Of a stretch of DNA of 21,921 bases, positions 8,092 through 15,447 are shown piece by piece; the stretch's first letter is position 1; every line of letters begins with the position of its first letter. Made by a program: the position numbers and the translations under genes. Location of the stretch: the NCBI GenBank assembly GCA_031426915.1, contig JASJPB010000049.1:1-21921 (forward strand). The letters run 5' to 3'. The notes beneath the pieces are model-generated. The model did not search any database and was not told the origin of the DNA. It saw nothing but the letters and a program-made list of their open reading frames with translations. Source of the DNA: Sulfurimicrobium sp031426915 (GTDB lineage Bacteria; Pseudomonadota; Gammaproteobacteria; Burkholderiales; Sulfuricellaceae).

Positions 8092-8997
8092 ATGGGCGCG
8101 CTTAATTACAAGCATCTTCACTATTTCTGGGCGGTGGCCAAGGCAGGCGGCGTGACCCGAGCCAGCGAGCGGCTGCACCTGACGCCGCAAACCGTCAGCG
8201 GACAGTTGAGCCTGTTCGAGGAGGTGCTGGGGGAAAAGTTGTTCAGCCGTGCCGGGCGTCATTTCGAACTCACCGAGGCCGGCCGGATGGTGCTGGGCTA
8301 CGCCGACGAGATTTTCTCGCTGGGCCAGGAGCTGGAGGAGGCCTTGCATCACCGGCCCACCGGACGGCCGCCGCAATTCAGGGTGGGGGTTACCGATGCG
8401 GTGCCGAAGTCGCTCGCCTACCGCTTGCTGGAGCCGGCGGTGCAAATCCCGGAACCGCCGCGCATCATTTGCCGCGAAGGGAAGGTTGTCAGCCTGCTGG
8501 CCGATTTGGCGGTGCACCGGCTCGATATCGTGATCGCCGACAGCCCCATGCCGACCGCGCTCGATGTGCGGGGATTCAGCCATTTGCTTGGCGAGAGCGG
8601 GCTCAGCTTCTTTGCCACGGCGGAACTGGCGCAACGCCACTCAGGCGTTTTTCCTCAGTGCCTGGATGGCGCGCCGCTGCTGTTGCCGGGCGAGGATGTC
8701 GCGGTGCGGCCCAGGCTGACGCGCTGGTTCAGCGATAACCGGATTCGTCCGCGGATTACCGGAGAATTCGATGATGGTGCGCTGATGAAGGCCTTCGGGC
8801 GAGCGGGCGTAGGCATCTTCAGCGCACCCTCGGCGATTGCCGGGCAGGTCATGCGACAGCACGATGTGGTGACTATCGGCTCAACCGAAGAGGTGACCGA
8901 GCAGTTCTATGCCATCTCGGTGGAGCGCAAACTCACTCATCCGGCCGTGGTTGCCATCAGCCGCGCGGCGCGGCAGGAGCTGTTCAGCAAACGGTGA
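8092..8997 (+). CDS. nhaR: NhaR-type LysR-family transcriptional activator
   Basis: A 301-residue LysR-type regulator. The N-terminal winged helix-turn-helix (about 19-51) reads VTRASERLHLTPQTVSGQLS, and NYKHLHYFW precedes it, closely matching E. coli NhaR (INYNHLYYFW, LTPQTITGQI). The C-terminal effector domain retains NhaR-like GEFDDGALMKAFGRAGVGIF. NhaR senses Na+ and activates nhaA and osmC in E. coli; no antiporter gene lies in this window. The divergent htpX gene is a possible target. The ribosome site is weak, but the start matches the family. It is followed after 42 bp by mutL in the same direction. Confidence 0.88.
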   Translation: MGALNYKHLHYFWAVAKAGGVTRASERLHLTPQTVSGQLSLFEEVLGEKLFSRAGRHFELTEAGRMVLGYADEIFSLGQELEEALHHRPTGRPPQFRVGVTDAVPKSLAYRLLEPAVQIPEPPRIICREGKVVSLLADLAVHRLDIVIADSPMPTALDVRGFSHLLGESGLSFFATAELAQRHSGVFPQCLDGAPLLLPGEDVAVRPRLTRWFSDNRIRPRITGEFDDGALMKAFGRAGVGIFSAPSAIAGQVMRQHDVVTIGSTEEVTEQFYAISVERKLTHPAVVAISRAARQELFSKR

Positions 8998-9039
8998 GTT
9001 GCTCGGCAATCCGCGCCATACGTGGCAAAATGAGCGCCT

Positions 9040-10800
9040 ATGTCCCAGATTCATCTCCTCCCTGATCTCCTCATCAACCAGATCGCCGCTGGCGAAGTGG
9101 TGGAGCGCCCGGCCTCGGCGCTGAAGGAGCTGTTGGAAAACAGTCTCGATGCCGGTGGCGGTGATATTTCGGTGCAATTGTTGCAGGGCGGGATGAAATC
9201 GTTGCGAGTGGCTGACAACGGTTCCGGCATCACCCGGGATGAGCTGCAACTGGCGCTGTCGCGTCACGCCACCAGTAAAATCGCCACCCTGGACGACCTG
9301 GAGCGGGTGAAAAGCCTGGGTTTTCGCGGCGAGGCGCTGGCCAGCATCGCAGCCGTATCGCGTCTGGCCCTGACCAGCCGCAGGCAGGGCGAACGCCATG
9401 CCTGGCGCATGGAAGCGGCGGGGGGCGAGCTGTCGGGCTTGCAACCGGCGGCGCTCGATGCCGGTACGGTGGTGGAAATGCAGGACATCTATTTCAATAC
9501 CCCGGTGCGGCGCAAGTTCCTCAAAACCGAGGCCACGGAATATGCGCATTGCGAAGAAACTTTCCGGCGCATGGCACTGAGTCGAGCCGACGTGGGCTTC
9601 GGCTTGCAGCACAACGGGCGTCGCATCTGGCAATTGGCGCCGGCCAGTCTGGCGCAGCGGGCCGCAGCCCTGCTGGGCGAGGATTTCTCGGCAGCGGCGG
9701 TACAGCTGGATGAGGGTGGAGGGGCGTTGCGCCTGTACGGCCTGGCGGGATTGCCGGGTTTTTCGCGCGGCAGCCGCGATGCGCAATATGTCTACGTCAA
9801 TGGACGTTTTGTGCGCGACAAGTTGATTGCCCATGCCATTCGCGAAGCCTACAAGGATATCCTGCACCATGACCGCCATCCGGCTTTCGTGCTGTTTATC
9901 GAGCTGGACCCGGAAGGGGTGGATGTCAATGTCCATCCGACCAAGATCGAGGTGCGCTTCAGGGAATCCCGCGCGGTGCACCAGATGATTTACCATGCGC
10001 TGAACAAGGCGCTGGCGGCGCCGATTTCGCAGCGGCAAGGGGCAACGGGCAGCCAGCCCGGGATGATGCCCGCGTCGCCGCAGCCGGTGTATTCCACCCA
10101 GACCAGCATGCCGCTCGGCGTATCCGAGCGGGCCAATCTGTACCAGACCCTTTTCGGTCAGATTGCCAGGCCCGAATCGGTTTTCAACGCTCCGGCGCCG
10201 GAAGCGGAGCCGGAAGTTCCACCGCTGGGCTATGCCCTGGCCCAGCTCCACGGCATCTATATCCTGGCCCAGAATGCGTGCGGCCTGGTGGTTGTGGACA
10301 TGCACGCCGCACACGAACGGGTCACTTACGAAAGGCTTAAAACAGCGCTGGAACACCGCACCGTGAGCACGCAACCGTTGCTGATTCCGGTGTCTTTCCA
10401 CGCCACGCAGCTGGAGGTGGAGGCTGCCGGGGAGAACAGTGACGCCCTGGGCGAACTGGGTTTCGAGCTCGCGGTGCTCTCGCCCACCACGCTGGCGGTT
10501 CGCGCGCTACCGGCGCTGCTGCTGGACTCCGATCCGGTGCTGCTGGCGCGGGACGTGCTCAGGGAAATCCGGGAATACGGCGCCAGCCGGGCGGTAACGG
10601 AACGGCGCAACCAGCTGCTCGCCACCATGGCCTGCCACGCCTCTGTGCGCGCCAACCGCAGGCTGAGCGTGCCCGAAATGAATGCATTGCTGCGCGAAAT
10701 GGAAGCCACCGAGCGCGCCGACCAGTGCAACCACGGACGCCCCACCTGGCGCGAGATTTCGCTGCAGGAACTGGATCAACTTTTCATGCGCGGCAAGTGA
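9040..10800 (+). CDS. mutL: DNA mismatch repair protein MutL, endonuclease-type
   Basis: A 586-residue MutL. The N-terminal GHKL ATPase domain has all motifs: IAAGEVVERPASALKELLEN (catalytic Glu30, Asn34), DNGSGI at 59-64 and GFRGEAL at 94-100. The C-terminal dimerisation domain carries the metal-dependent endonuclease motif DMHAAHERVTYE at 420-431 (family form DQHA-x2-E-x4-E), plus ACHASVRANR and the CNHGRPT zinc-site motif near the end. The protein should therefore nick DNA itself rather than rely on MutH, as is usual outside the enteric bacteria. It couples MutS recognition to strand excision. The last four bases overlap the miaA start (GTGA at 10797-10800). Confidence 0.97.
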   Translation: MSQIHLLPDLLINQIAAGEVVERPASALKELLENSLDAGGGDISVQLLQGGMKSLRVADNGSGITRDELQLALSRHATSKIATLDDLERVKSLGFRGEALASIAAVSRLALTSRRQGERHAWRMEAAGGELSGLQPAALDAGTVVEMQDIYFNTPVRRKFLKTEATEYAHCEETFRRMALSRADVGFGLQHNGRRIWQLAPASLAQRAAALLGEDFSAAAVQLDEGGGALRLYGLAGLPGFSRGSRDAQYVYVNGRFVRDKLIAHAIREAYKDILHHDRHPAFVLFIELDPEGVDVNVHPTKIEVRFRESRAVHQMIYHALNKALAAPISQRQGATGSQPGMMPASPQPVYSTQTSMPLGVSERANLYQTLFGQIARPESVFNAPAPEAEPEVPPLGYALAQLHGIYILAQNACGLVVVDMHAAHERVTYERLKTALEHRTVSTQPLLIPVSFHATQLEVEAAGENSDALGELGFELAVLSPTTLAVRALPALLLDSDPVLLARDVLREIREYGASRAVTERRNQLLATMACHASVRANRRLSVPEMNALLREMEATERADQCNHGRPTWREISLQELDQLFMRGK

Positions 10801-11756
10801 ACAGCTTGTCTCAAGCTGCAACACCCGAGGACCGGCCCCAGGCGATCTTTCTCATGGGGCCCACCGCCAGTGGCAAGACCGGCGTGGCGGTGGAGCTGGC
10901 GCAGCGTTTGCCGGTGGAAATCATCAGCGTGGATTCGGCGCTGGTTTATCGCGACATGGATATCGGTACCGCCAAGCCGGATGCGGTGACCCTGGCGTTG
11001 GCCCCGCATCATCTCATCGACCTCATCGATCCCACCCGGAGCTATTCGGCGGCGCAATTCCGCAGCGACGCGCTGCGCCTGATGGCAGAGATTACCGCGC
11101 GCGGCAACATTCCGTTGCTGGTGGGGGGCACCATGCTGTATTTCAAGGCGCTGCGGGAGGGTCTGAACGATCTGCCGCAGGCAGACCCGGCCTTGCGTGC
11201 GCAGCTGGAAGCGCGGGCGCGGCAGGAGGGCTGGCCCGCCTTGCATCGGGAACTGGCCGGTCTTGATCCAGCCACGGCGGCGCGGCTTGACCCCGCCGAT
11301 GCGCAGCGTATCCAGCGCGCACTGGAAGTGTGCCTGCTTACGGGGCAGCCCATGTCCGCCTTGCTGGCGCACGAGAACCCCTGCGACCTGCCTTACCGGC
11401 TGATTCAACTGGCTCTGGTGCCTGGCGAGCGTGCCGTGCTGCACCAGCGCATTGCCCAACGTTTCGACGCCATGCTGGAACAGGGCCTGGTGGATGAACT
11501 CGTTTCATTGCGCTCGCGTTATGCGCTGACGCCGGATTTGCCCGCCATGCGCTGCGTGGGCTATCGTCAGGCATGGCAGCATCTGGAGGGAGAGATGGAC
11601 TTTCCCACGCTGCGCGACAAGGGGATTTTCGCTACCCGTCAATTGGCCAAGCGTCAGTTGACCTGGTTGAGGGGCATGGAAGGGGTGACCGAATTCGACT
11701 GCCTGGAGCGGGAGTTGTCCACGAGAGTTCTGGCTTTGCTCGGGACGCGCTTGTGA
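10797..11756 (+). CDS. miaA: tRNA dimethylallyltransferase MiaA
   Basis: Transfers a dimethylallyl group from DMAPP to N6 of adenosine 37 in tRNAs reading UNN codons. I start at the GTG at 10797, giving 319 residues, a normal MiaA length, and a 4-bp GTGA overlap with mutL; the frame extends further upstream only inside mutL. Motifs: P-loop GPTASGKT at 21-28, DSALVYRDMDIGTAKPD, HHLIDLIDPTRSYSAAQF, GGTMLYFKALREGL, DAQRIQRALEV and the C-terminal AMRCVGYRQAW. The mutL-miaA order is widely conserved in proteobacteria. It ends 9 bp before the convergent gene's stop; no hairpin terminator is visible. Confidence 0.96.
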   Translation: MNSLSQAATPEDRPQAIFLMGPTASGKTGVAVELAQRLPVEIISVDSALVYRDMDIGTAKPDAVTLALAPHHLIDLIDPTRSYSAAQFRSDALRLMAEITARGNIPLLVGGTMLYFKALREGLNDLPQADPALRAQLEARARQEGWPALHRELAGLDPATAARLDPADAQRIQRALEVCLLTGQPMSALLAHENPCDLPYRLIQLALVPGERAVLHQRIAQRFDAMLEQGLVDELVSLRSRYALTPDLPAMRCVGYRQAWQHLEGEMDFPTLRDKGIFATRQLAKRQLTWLRGMEGVTEFDCLERELSTRVLALLGTRL

Positions 11757-11765
11757 ACGAAGTGC

Positions 11766-12455
11766 TTATTTAGTAGGCTTGGGAGCGCCGGAGGCGGCAT
11801 TCATTTCCTCGATGGCCGCTTTCAAGGCTTGCGCGGCGGCTTTGGGGTCCTTGTTGGAAATTGTCATTTCACCGCTGCCGGAGGATGAGACGGCGGCATT
11901 ATCCCCACCTTGCGGCGCTGCTGCAGGCTGTTGTTGCGGCTGACTCTTTTTTGTCGCTTCAATTTGTGCCTGCAACTCGGCATTCTTCTTCTTGAGCGCT
12001 TCGATTTCAGCCTGGGGTGTTTCGGCATGCGCAGCCGGCTGGCTGGCGTGTGAGGTTTCAGCTGTGGCGGATTCCTGTTGCGGAGGAGACAGAAAAATCT
12101 TCCAGGTGGCGAAGCCGATTCCTGCCAGCAACAGAACCAGCAGGCCAATCGCACCGCCAATGATCAGGCGTTTCTTGGTGCGCATTGGTCTGAAGCTCGG
12201 GACATCCTCCGCAGCAGCTTGTGAACGGCCATGGGTTTCCTGAACCTGGTTCTCCTCCGCGCCCGCTGGCGGGGCTTTCCTGAAGCGCTGGGCCAGGCCG
12301 GCGAGTCGGGATTTTATGCGCGTGACCAGACCAGGACTTGCCGGGGCGTCAGGTTCAGCTGAGTCCAGTGCCATGGTCCTGTCGTCCGGGGGTGTTTGTG
12401 AATCTTCCGCATCGTCTCCGGTTTTGGGTTTCTTTTTCCAGAACATCAGATTCAT
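11766..12455 (-). CDS. Uncharacterised single-span membrane protein with coiled-coil segment
   Basis: A 229-residue protein I do not recognise. It has a charged cytoplasmic-type N-terminus starting MNLMFWKKKPKTGDD, a Pro/Ala-rich acidic linker, a basic MRTKKR stop at 91-96, one strong TM helix (about 97-118), then an outer part. That part includes a probable coiled coil at 148-170 (AEIEALKKKNAELQAQIEATKK), a Gln/Pro/Ala/Ser-rich linker, and a short helical end with DPKAAAQALKAAIEEMNA. The layout resembles a type II single-span periplasmic protein. Its ATG overlaps the xseA stop (4 bp), so it is probably translated with xseA. Function unknown; low-complexity composition limits homology inference. 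Confidence 0.75.
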   Translation of the reverse strand: MNLMFWKKKPKTGDDAEDSQTPPDDRTMALDSAEPDAPASPGLVTRIKSRLAGLAQRFRKAPPAGAEENQVQETHGRSQAAAEDVPSFRPMRTKKRLIIGGAIGLLVLLLAGIGFATWKIFLSPPQQESATAETSHASQPAAHAETPQAEIEALKKKNAELQAQIEATKKSQPQQQPAAAPQGGDNAAVSSSGSGEMTISNKDPKAAAQALKAAIEEMNAASGAPKPTK

Positions 12456-13795
12456 GCTGTTTCCTCCTTGCGGGTCACACGGGCACTTGCGCTTCCATGG
12501 GCGAAGGTGATGGAAATTTCTTCGTGCAGTGCTATATCGGCACTGTTGCGCACAAGTTTACCGCTGGCCGTGCGCACCATGCTGAAGCCACGCTCCAGTA
12601 CGGCCTCTGGATTGAGATGTTGCAGATTGGCGGCGAGCCGTTGCAGCGTGGCTTGCCGGCGTTGCAGCAATTGTCCCATGGCGCGTTCCATGCGCTGTTT
12701 GAGCTGCTGTTGCCGGGTGAACAGCAGTAGCGGTGCGGGTGCCGAATTGGCAAGACGATCAGCCAGTTGCTGAAGGCGCCACCCCTGTTGCTCCAGAAAA
12801 CGATTTACCGCTTGCCGCTGCCGTTGGCGCAGATGGCCAAGGTGCTGGAGTTGGGCCTGAATGCGGGCGCCGGGGTGAACCAGGCGGCGCGCCAGGTAAT
12901 CCACATGCTGCATGCGCTGTTCCAGGCCGCGCGCTGTCTGTCGCGTCAGGCGGGTATGAAGTGCGCTGAGGCGGTGCAGCAGTTCGGCGCGCTGGGGCGT
13001 GACCAGTTCGGCTGCCGCGGTCGGAGTCGGCGCGCGCCGGTCGGCCACGAAATCGGCGATGGTGACGTCGGTTTCGTGGCCGATGCCGCTGACGATAGGG
13101 ATGGTGCAGGCGGCAATGGCGCGCGCCACGACTTCCTCGTTGAATGCCCACAGATCCTCGATGCTGCCGCCGCCGCGGCACAGGATCAGGACATCGCACT
13201 CACTGCGCTGGTCGGCCATCTGAATGGCTTGCGCGATCTTCTGTCCGGCCCCTTCACCCTGCACCGGCGTGGGGTAGAGCACGATGGGGATGGAAGGCAT
13301 GCGCCGGGCCAGGGTGGTGAATACGTCGCGCAGTGCCGCCGCCGCAGGGGAGGTGATGATGCCGATCCGTTGCGGGAAGGGGGGCAAGGCTTGCTTGCGC
13401 GTTTCATCGAACAAACCTTCCGCGGCCAGCCTGGACTTGAGCTTCTCGAAGGCCTCGAACAGTGCGCCCAGACCGGCGCGGCGCATGGATTCCACGCCGA
13501 GCTGGTATTCCCCGCGCGCTTCGTACAGGGTGACCAGCGCGCGCACCTCCACCTGCAAGCCATTTTCAGGCTTGAAATCCAGATATTGGCTTTTGTGGCG
13601 AAACATGACGCAGCGCACCTGGGCCTGTCCGTCCTTGAGGCTGAAGTACCAATGGCCGGAGGCGGCGTGGGTGAAGTTGGAAATCTCGCCGCCGACCCAC
13701 AAGAGGGGAAACGTCTGCTCCAGCACGGCTTTGGCGTGGCGGTTAAGTTCGCTGACGCTAAGTACCGGCGGGCTCATTGAAATGGATAAGGACAT
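12452..13795 (-). CDS. xseA: Exodeoxyribonuclease VII large subunit
   Basis: A 447-residue XseA, with XseB forming the single-strand-specific ExoVII nuclease. The N-terminal OB-fold domain has LLWVGGEISNFTHAASGHWYF (about 31-51). The catalytic core has RIGIITSPAAAALRDV, CRGGGSIEDLWAFNEE at 206-221 and GIGHETDVTIADFVADRRAPTPTAAAE at 237-263, as in the E. coli protein. A long Gln/Arg/Leu-rich coiled-coil region follows, then a C-terminal NPEAVLERGFSMV segment. A second ATG at 13777 (residue 7) is an equally possible start; neither has a clear ribosome site. xseB is not in the window. Stop and start codons overlap with the downstream membrane-protein gene. Confidence 0.96.
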   Translation of the reverse strand: MSLSISMSPPVLSVSELNRHAKAVLEQTFPLLWVGGEISNFTHAASGHWYFSLKDGQAQVRCVMFRHKSQYLDFKPENGLQVEVRALVTLYEARGEYQLGVESMRRAGLGALFEAFEKLKSRLAAEGLFDETRKQALPPFPQRIGIITSPAAAALRDVFTTLARRMPSIPIVLYPTPVQGEGAGQKIAQAIQMADQRSECDVLILCRGGGSIEDLWAFNEEVVARAIAACTIPIVSGIGHETDVTIADFVADRRAPTPTAAAELVTPQRAELLHRLSALHTRLTRQTARGLEQRMQHVDYLARRLVHPGARIQAQLQHLGHLRQRQRQAVNRFLEQQGWRLQQLADRLANSAPAPLLLFTRQQQLKQRMERAMGQLLQRRQATLQRLAANLQHLNPEAVLERGFSMVRTASGKLVRNSADIALHEEISITFAHGSASARVTRKEETA

Positions 13796-14122
13796 GGAAG
13801 GATTCTAAACTAATCCACAGTAGTAAAAAAATTTTCATGTGAGATGCTGGATTGTCAATTGTTTATTGAATACAAGTTAACTGCATGATAAATAACATTA
13901 TAAAAATAAGATCATTTTTTGGGCAAAACGGGAAATATGTTATGTGGAAGGGAGTTAGGGCCATTCCTGGCAAGCCATCCACAAAGTTATCCACAGGTTC
14001 TGTGGACAAGGCTAAAAAGTTCTTTAAATGACAGGAACTTACGATTGGCAAGGTGGTCGCCCTTGCTGAAAATGGTGCAGCAGGCTAAAGTTACGCGGTC
14101 AAAAAATAACGGGAGGACGGGC
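13796..14122. promoter_or_regulatory. AT-rich divergent gap with a cluster of DnaA-box-like sequences
   Basis: A 327-bp non-coding gap between the divergent xseA and exbB. It holds the consensus DnaA box TTATCCACA (13987-13995), TTGTCCACA on the opposite strand (14001-14009), TAATCCACA (13811-13819) and CCATCCACA (13975-13983). The first two form a near-palindrome whose core CCACAG-GTT-CTGTGG is a perfect 6-bp hairpin. Between the outer boxes, about 13820-13920 is very AT-rich. On the minus strand a perfect TTGACA (13853-13858) is a candidate xseA -35 box, with only a weak -10. A frame upstream of exbB is open through part of the gap but has no ribosome site. Confidence 0.6.
13987..14009. promoter_or_regulatory. 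Paired convergent DnaA boxes / dyad
   Basis: A perfect DnaA consensus box and an inverted box with one mismatch are separated by 5 bp. Together they make an almost symmetric dyad of two 9-bp sites. This can be read as a DnaA-binding pair or as a simple hairpin in the exbB leader, 113 bp before the exbB start. Confidence 0.55.
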
Positions 14123-14728
14123 GTGCTATCCATAATTCAAGCTGCTGGCTGGCCAATTTGGCCGCTGATTATCGCTTCGGTGGTGGCGTTGGCGATTATC
14201 GGCGAGCGCCTGTGGTCATTGAACAGCAGCCTGGTGGCGCCGAAGGGCTTGTTGCCCAAGGTCCAGGAGTGGCTGAAACAAGGTGGCGTGAACGAGGAAA
14301 TTCTCGCCAACCTGGAGCGTCACTCCCCGCTGGGTCGGGTGTTCGCGGCGGGTTTGCGCAACGTCAACAGCTCCCGCGAGATGATGAAGGAAGCCATCGA
14401 GGATGCCGGGCGCGCGATGATTCACGAACTGGAACGTTTTCTTACCACCCTCGGCACCATTGCCTCGGTCAGCCCGCTGCTGGGTCTGCTCGGCACCGTG
14501 ATCGGCATGGTGGAAATCTTTGGTGCGCTTACCCCTAGCGGCGGCAGTCCCGCCCAGCTTGCCCACGGCATCTCGGTTGCGCTCTACAACACGGCCATGG
14601 GCCTGATCGTGGCAATCCCCAGCATGATTTTCTACCGCTATTTCCGCACCAAGGTGGATACCCTGGTCATGGAGATGGAACAGCAATCCATCAAGCTGGT
14701 GGACACTGTTCATGGCGACCGGAAGTGA
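14123..14728 (+). CDS. exbB: ExbB/TolQ/MotA-family proton-channel protein
   Basis: A 201-residue inner-membrane protein that with ExbD turns the proton gradient into mechanical work on a periplasmic partner. The start is the GTG at 14123, preceded by the strong ribosome site GGGAGGA (14111-14117) with 5-bp spacing; the longer open frame upstream runs through non-coding DNA. Three TM segments are visible (about 9-27, 110-133 and 152-172), with a large cytoplasmic loop between the first two. The conserved channel threonines are in LGLLGTVIGM (Thr125) and ALYNTAMGLIVAIP (Thr157). No TonB gene is nearby; in this gene order the pair is linked to lipid A and Kdo genes. A 267-bp repeat element separates it from exbD. 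Confidence 0.93.
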   Translation: MLSIIQAAGWPIWPLIIASVVALAIIGERLWSLNSSLVAPKGLLPKVQEWLKQGGVNEEILANLERHSPLGRVFAAGLRNVNSSREMMKEAIEDAGRAMIHELERFLTTLGTIASVSPLLGLLGTVIGMVEIFGALTPSGGSPAQLAHGISVALYNTAMGLIVAIPSMIFYRYFRTKVDTLVMEMEQQSIKLVDTVHGDRK

Positions 14729-14995
14729 GAGCCTATTCCAGCGGATTTCGCCCACGCGTTGCTACCAGAATGGCGCGTGAGCAAGGAAAGAGGAGAGCGG
14801 TTTGGTGATCCCAAATAAGCGACGAACGACGCCGCGCACGCGCCATTCTGGTAGCAACCCTGCGGGCCGGTGGCGATTTGGCCGCATGGCTTTGTTGCGT
14901 GCCGTTTGCTGTGAATCACACAGCGGCTCGTCCCGCGTCGCGCCCTGCGGCCAAATCGCCGCCGGCGCGTGGACGAAATCCGCTGGAATAGGCTC
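14729..14995. mobile_element. 267-bp nested-palindrome (three-way-junction) repeat element, MITE-like
   Basis: The element has no protein-coding content I can support. Outer terminal inverted repeats of 30 bp (14729-14758 and 14966-14995, 29/30 identical) start GAGCCTATTCC. Inside are two side-by-side hairpins: arms of 22 bp, perfect (14758-14779/14837-14858), and arms of 21 bp with one G:T-compatible mismatch (14866-14886/14946-14966). The last contains a minor hairpin GCTGTG/CACAGC (14908-14913/14919-14924). The stems abut with only a 7-nt linker (14859-14865), giving a cloverleaf-like three-way junction. It starts just after the exbB stop and ends 5 bp before the exbD ATG. No clear target-site duplication is seen. 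The form suggests a non-autonomous element moved in trans, or a structured RNA; the family is not identified. Confidence 0.85.
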
Positions 14996-15000
14996 TTAGC

Positions 15001-15423
15001 ATGAATTTCCAGCGCGGCAGGGCAAAGGAAGAACTGGAGATCAATCTCATCCCGATGATCGACGTGCTGTTGGTGATCCTGATCTTCCTCATGGTGACCA
15101 CCACCTTTTCGCAGATTGCCGAGTTGCAGATCAATTTGCCTTCCGCCGATGCTGAGAAGCAGTCGGAGAAGACGAGCGAGATCAACGTCGTGGTCGATGC
15201 TTCCGGTCATTACCTGATCAACCGCGCCCCGTTGGCAGACCCCAGCGTGGATGCTCTAAGCGTGGCGCTACGCCGCGCGGCCGGCGATCGTCCCGACCCG
15301 GTGATCGTGATCAATGCCGATGCCCAGGCCAGTCACCAGTCCGTGATCAACGTGATGGAAGCCTCGCGCCTGGCAGGCTACAGCCGCATCAGCTTTGCCA
15401 CTCAGGCGAAGAACGGCAAGTGA
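15001..15423 (+). CDS. exbD: ExbD/TolR-family biopolymer transport protein
   Basis: A 140-residue single-span protein, partner of ExbB. It has a short cytoplasmic N-terminus, then NLIPMIDVLLVILIFLMVTTTF (about 15-36) containing the proton-pathway Asp21 of the family. The rest is a periplasmic domain with the typical INVVVDASGHYLIN and PVIVINADAQASHQSVINVMEASRLAGYSRISFAT segments. The usual ribosome-binding sequence is absent: just upstream lies the right end of the palindromic element, whose TAGG (14989-14992, 8 bp from ATG) is the only plausible weak site. lpxK follows after 24 bp. Confidence 0.93.
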   Translation: MNFQRGRAKEELEINLIPMIDVLLVILIFLMVTTTFSQIAELQINLPSADAEKQSEKTSEINVVVDASGHYLINRAPLADPSVDALSVALRRAAGDRPDPVIVINADAQASHQSVINVMEASRLAGYSRISFATQAKNGK

Positions 15424-15447
15424 GGCGTGTAACGAATACGGCGAGCA

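Noticed and set aside
8881..10401. Long minus-strand open frame (506 codons) opposite mutL
   Set aside because: Antisense shadow of mutL; no family features, while mutL has complete catalytic motifs.
13919..14122. N-terminal extension of exbB (68 codons)
   Set aside because: It runs through the DnaA-box-like dyad and non-coding DNA; the GTG at 14123 has a strong ribosome site and gives the normal family length.
14802..14999. 65-codon frame within the palindromic element
   Set aside because: It arises from the repeat arms and has no start signal or protein-like features.
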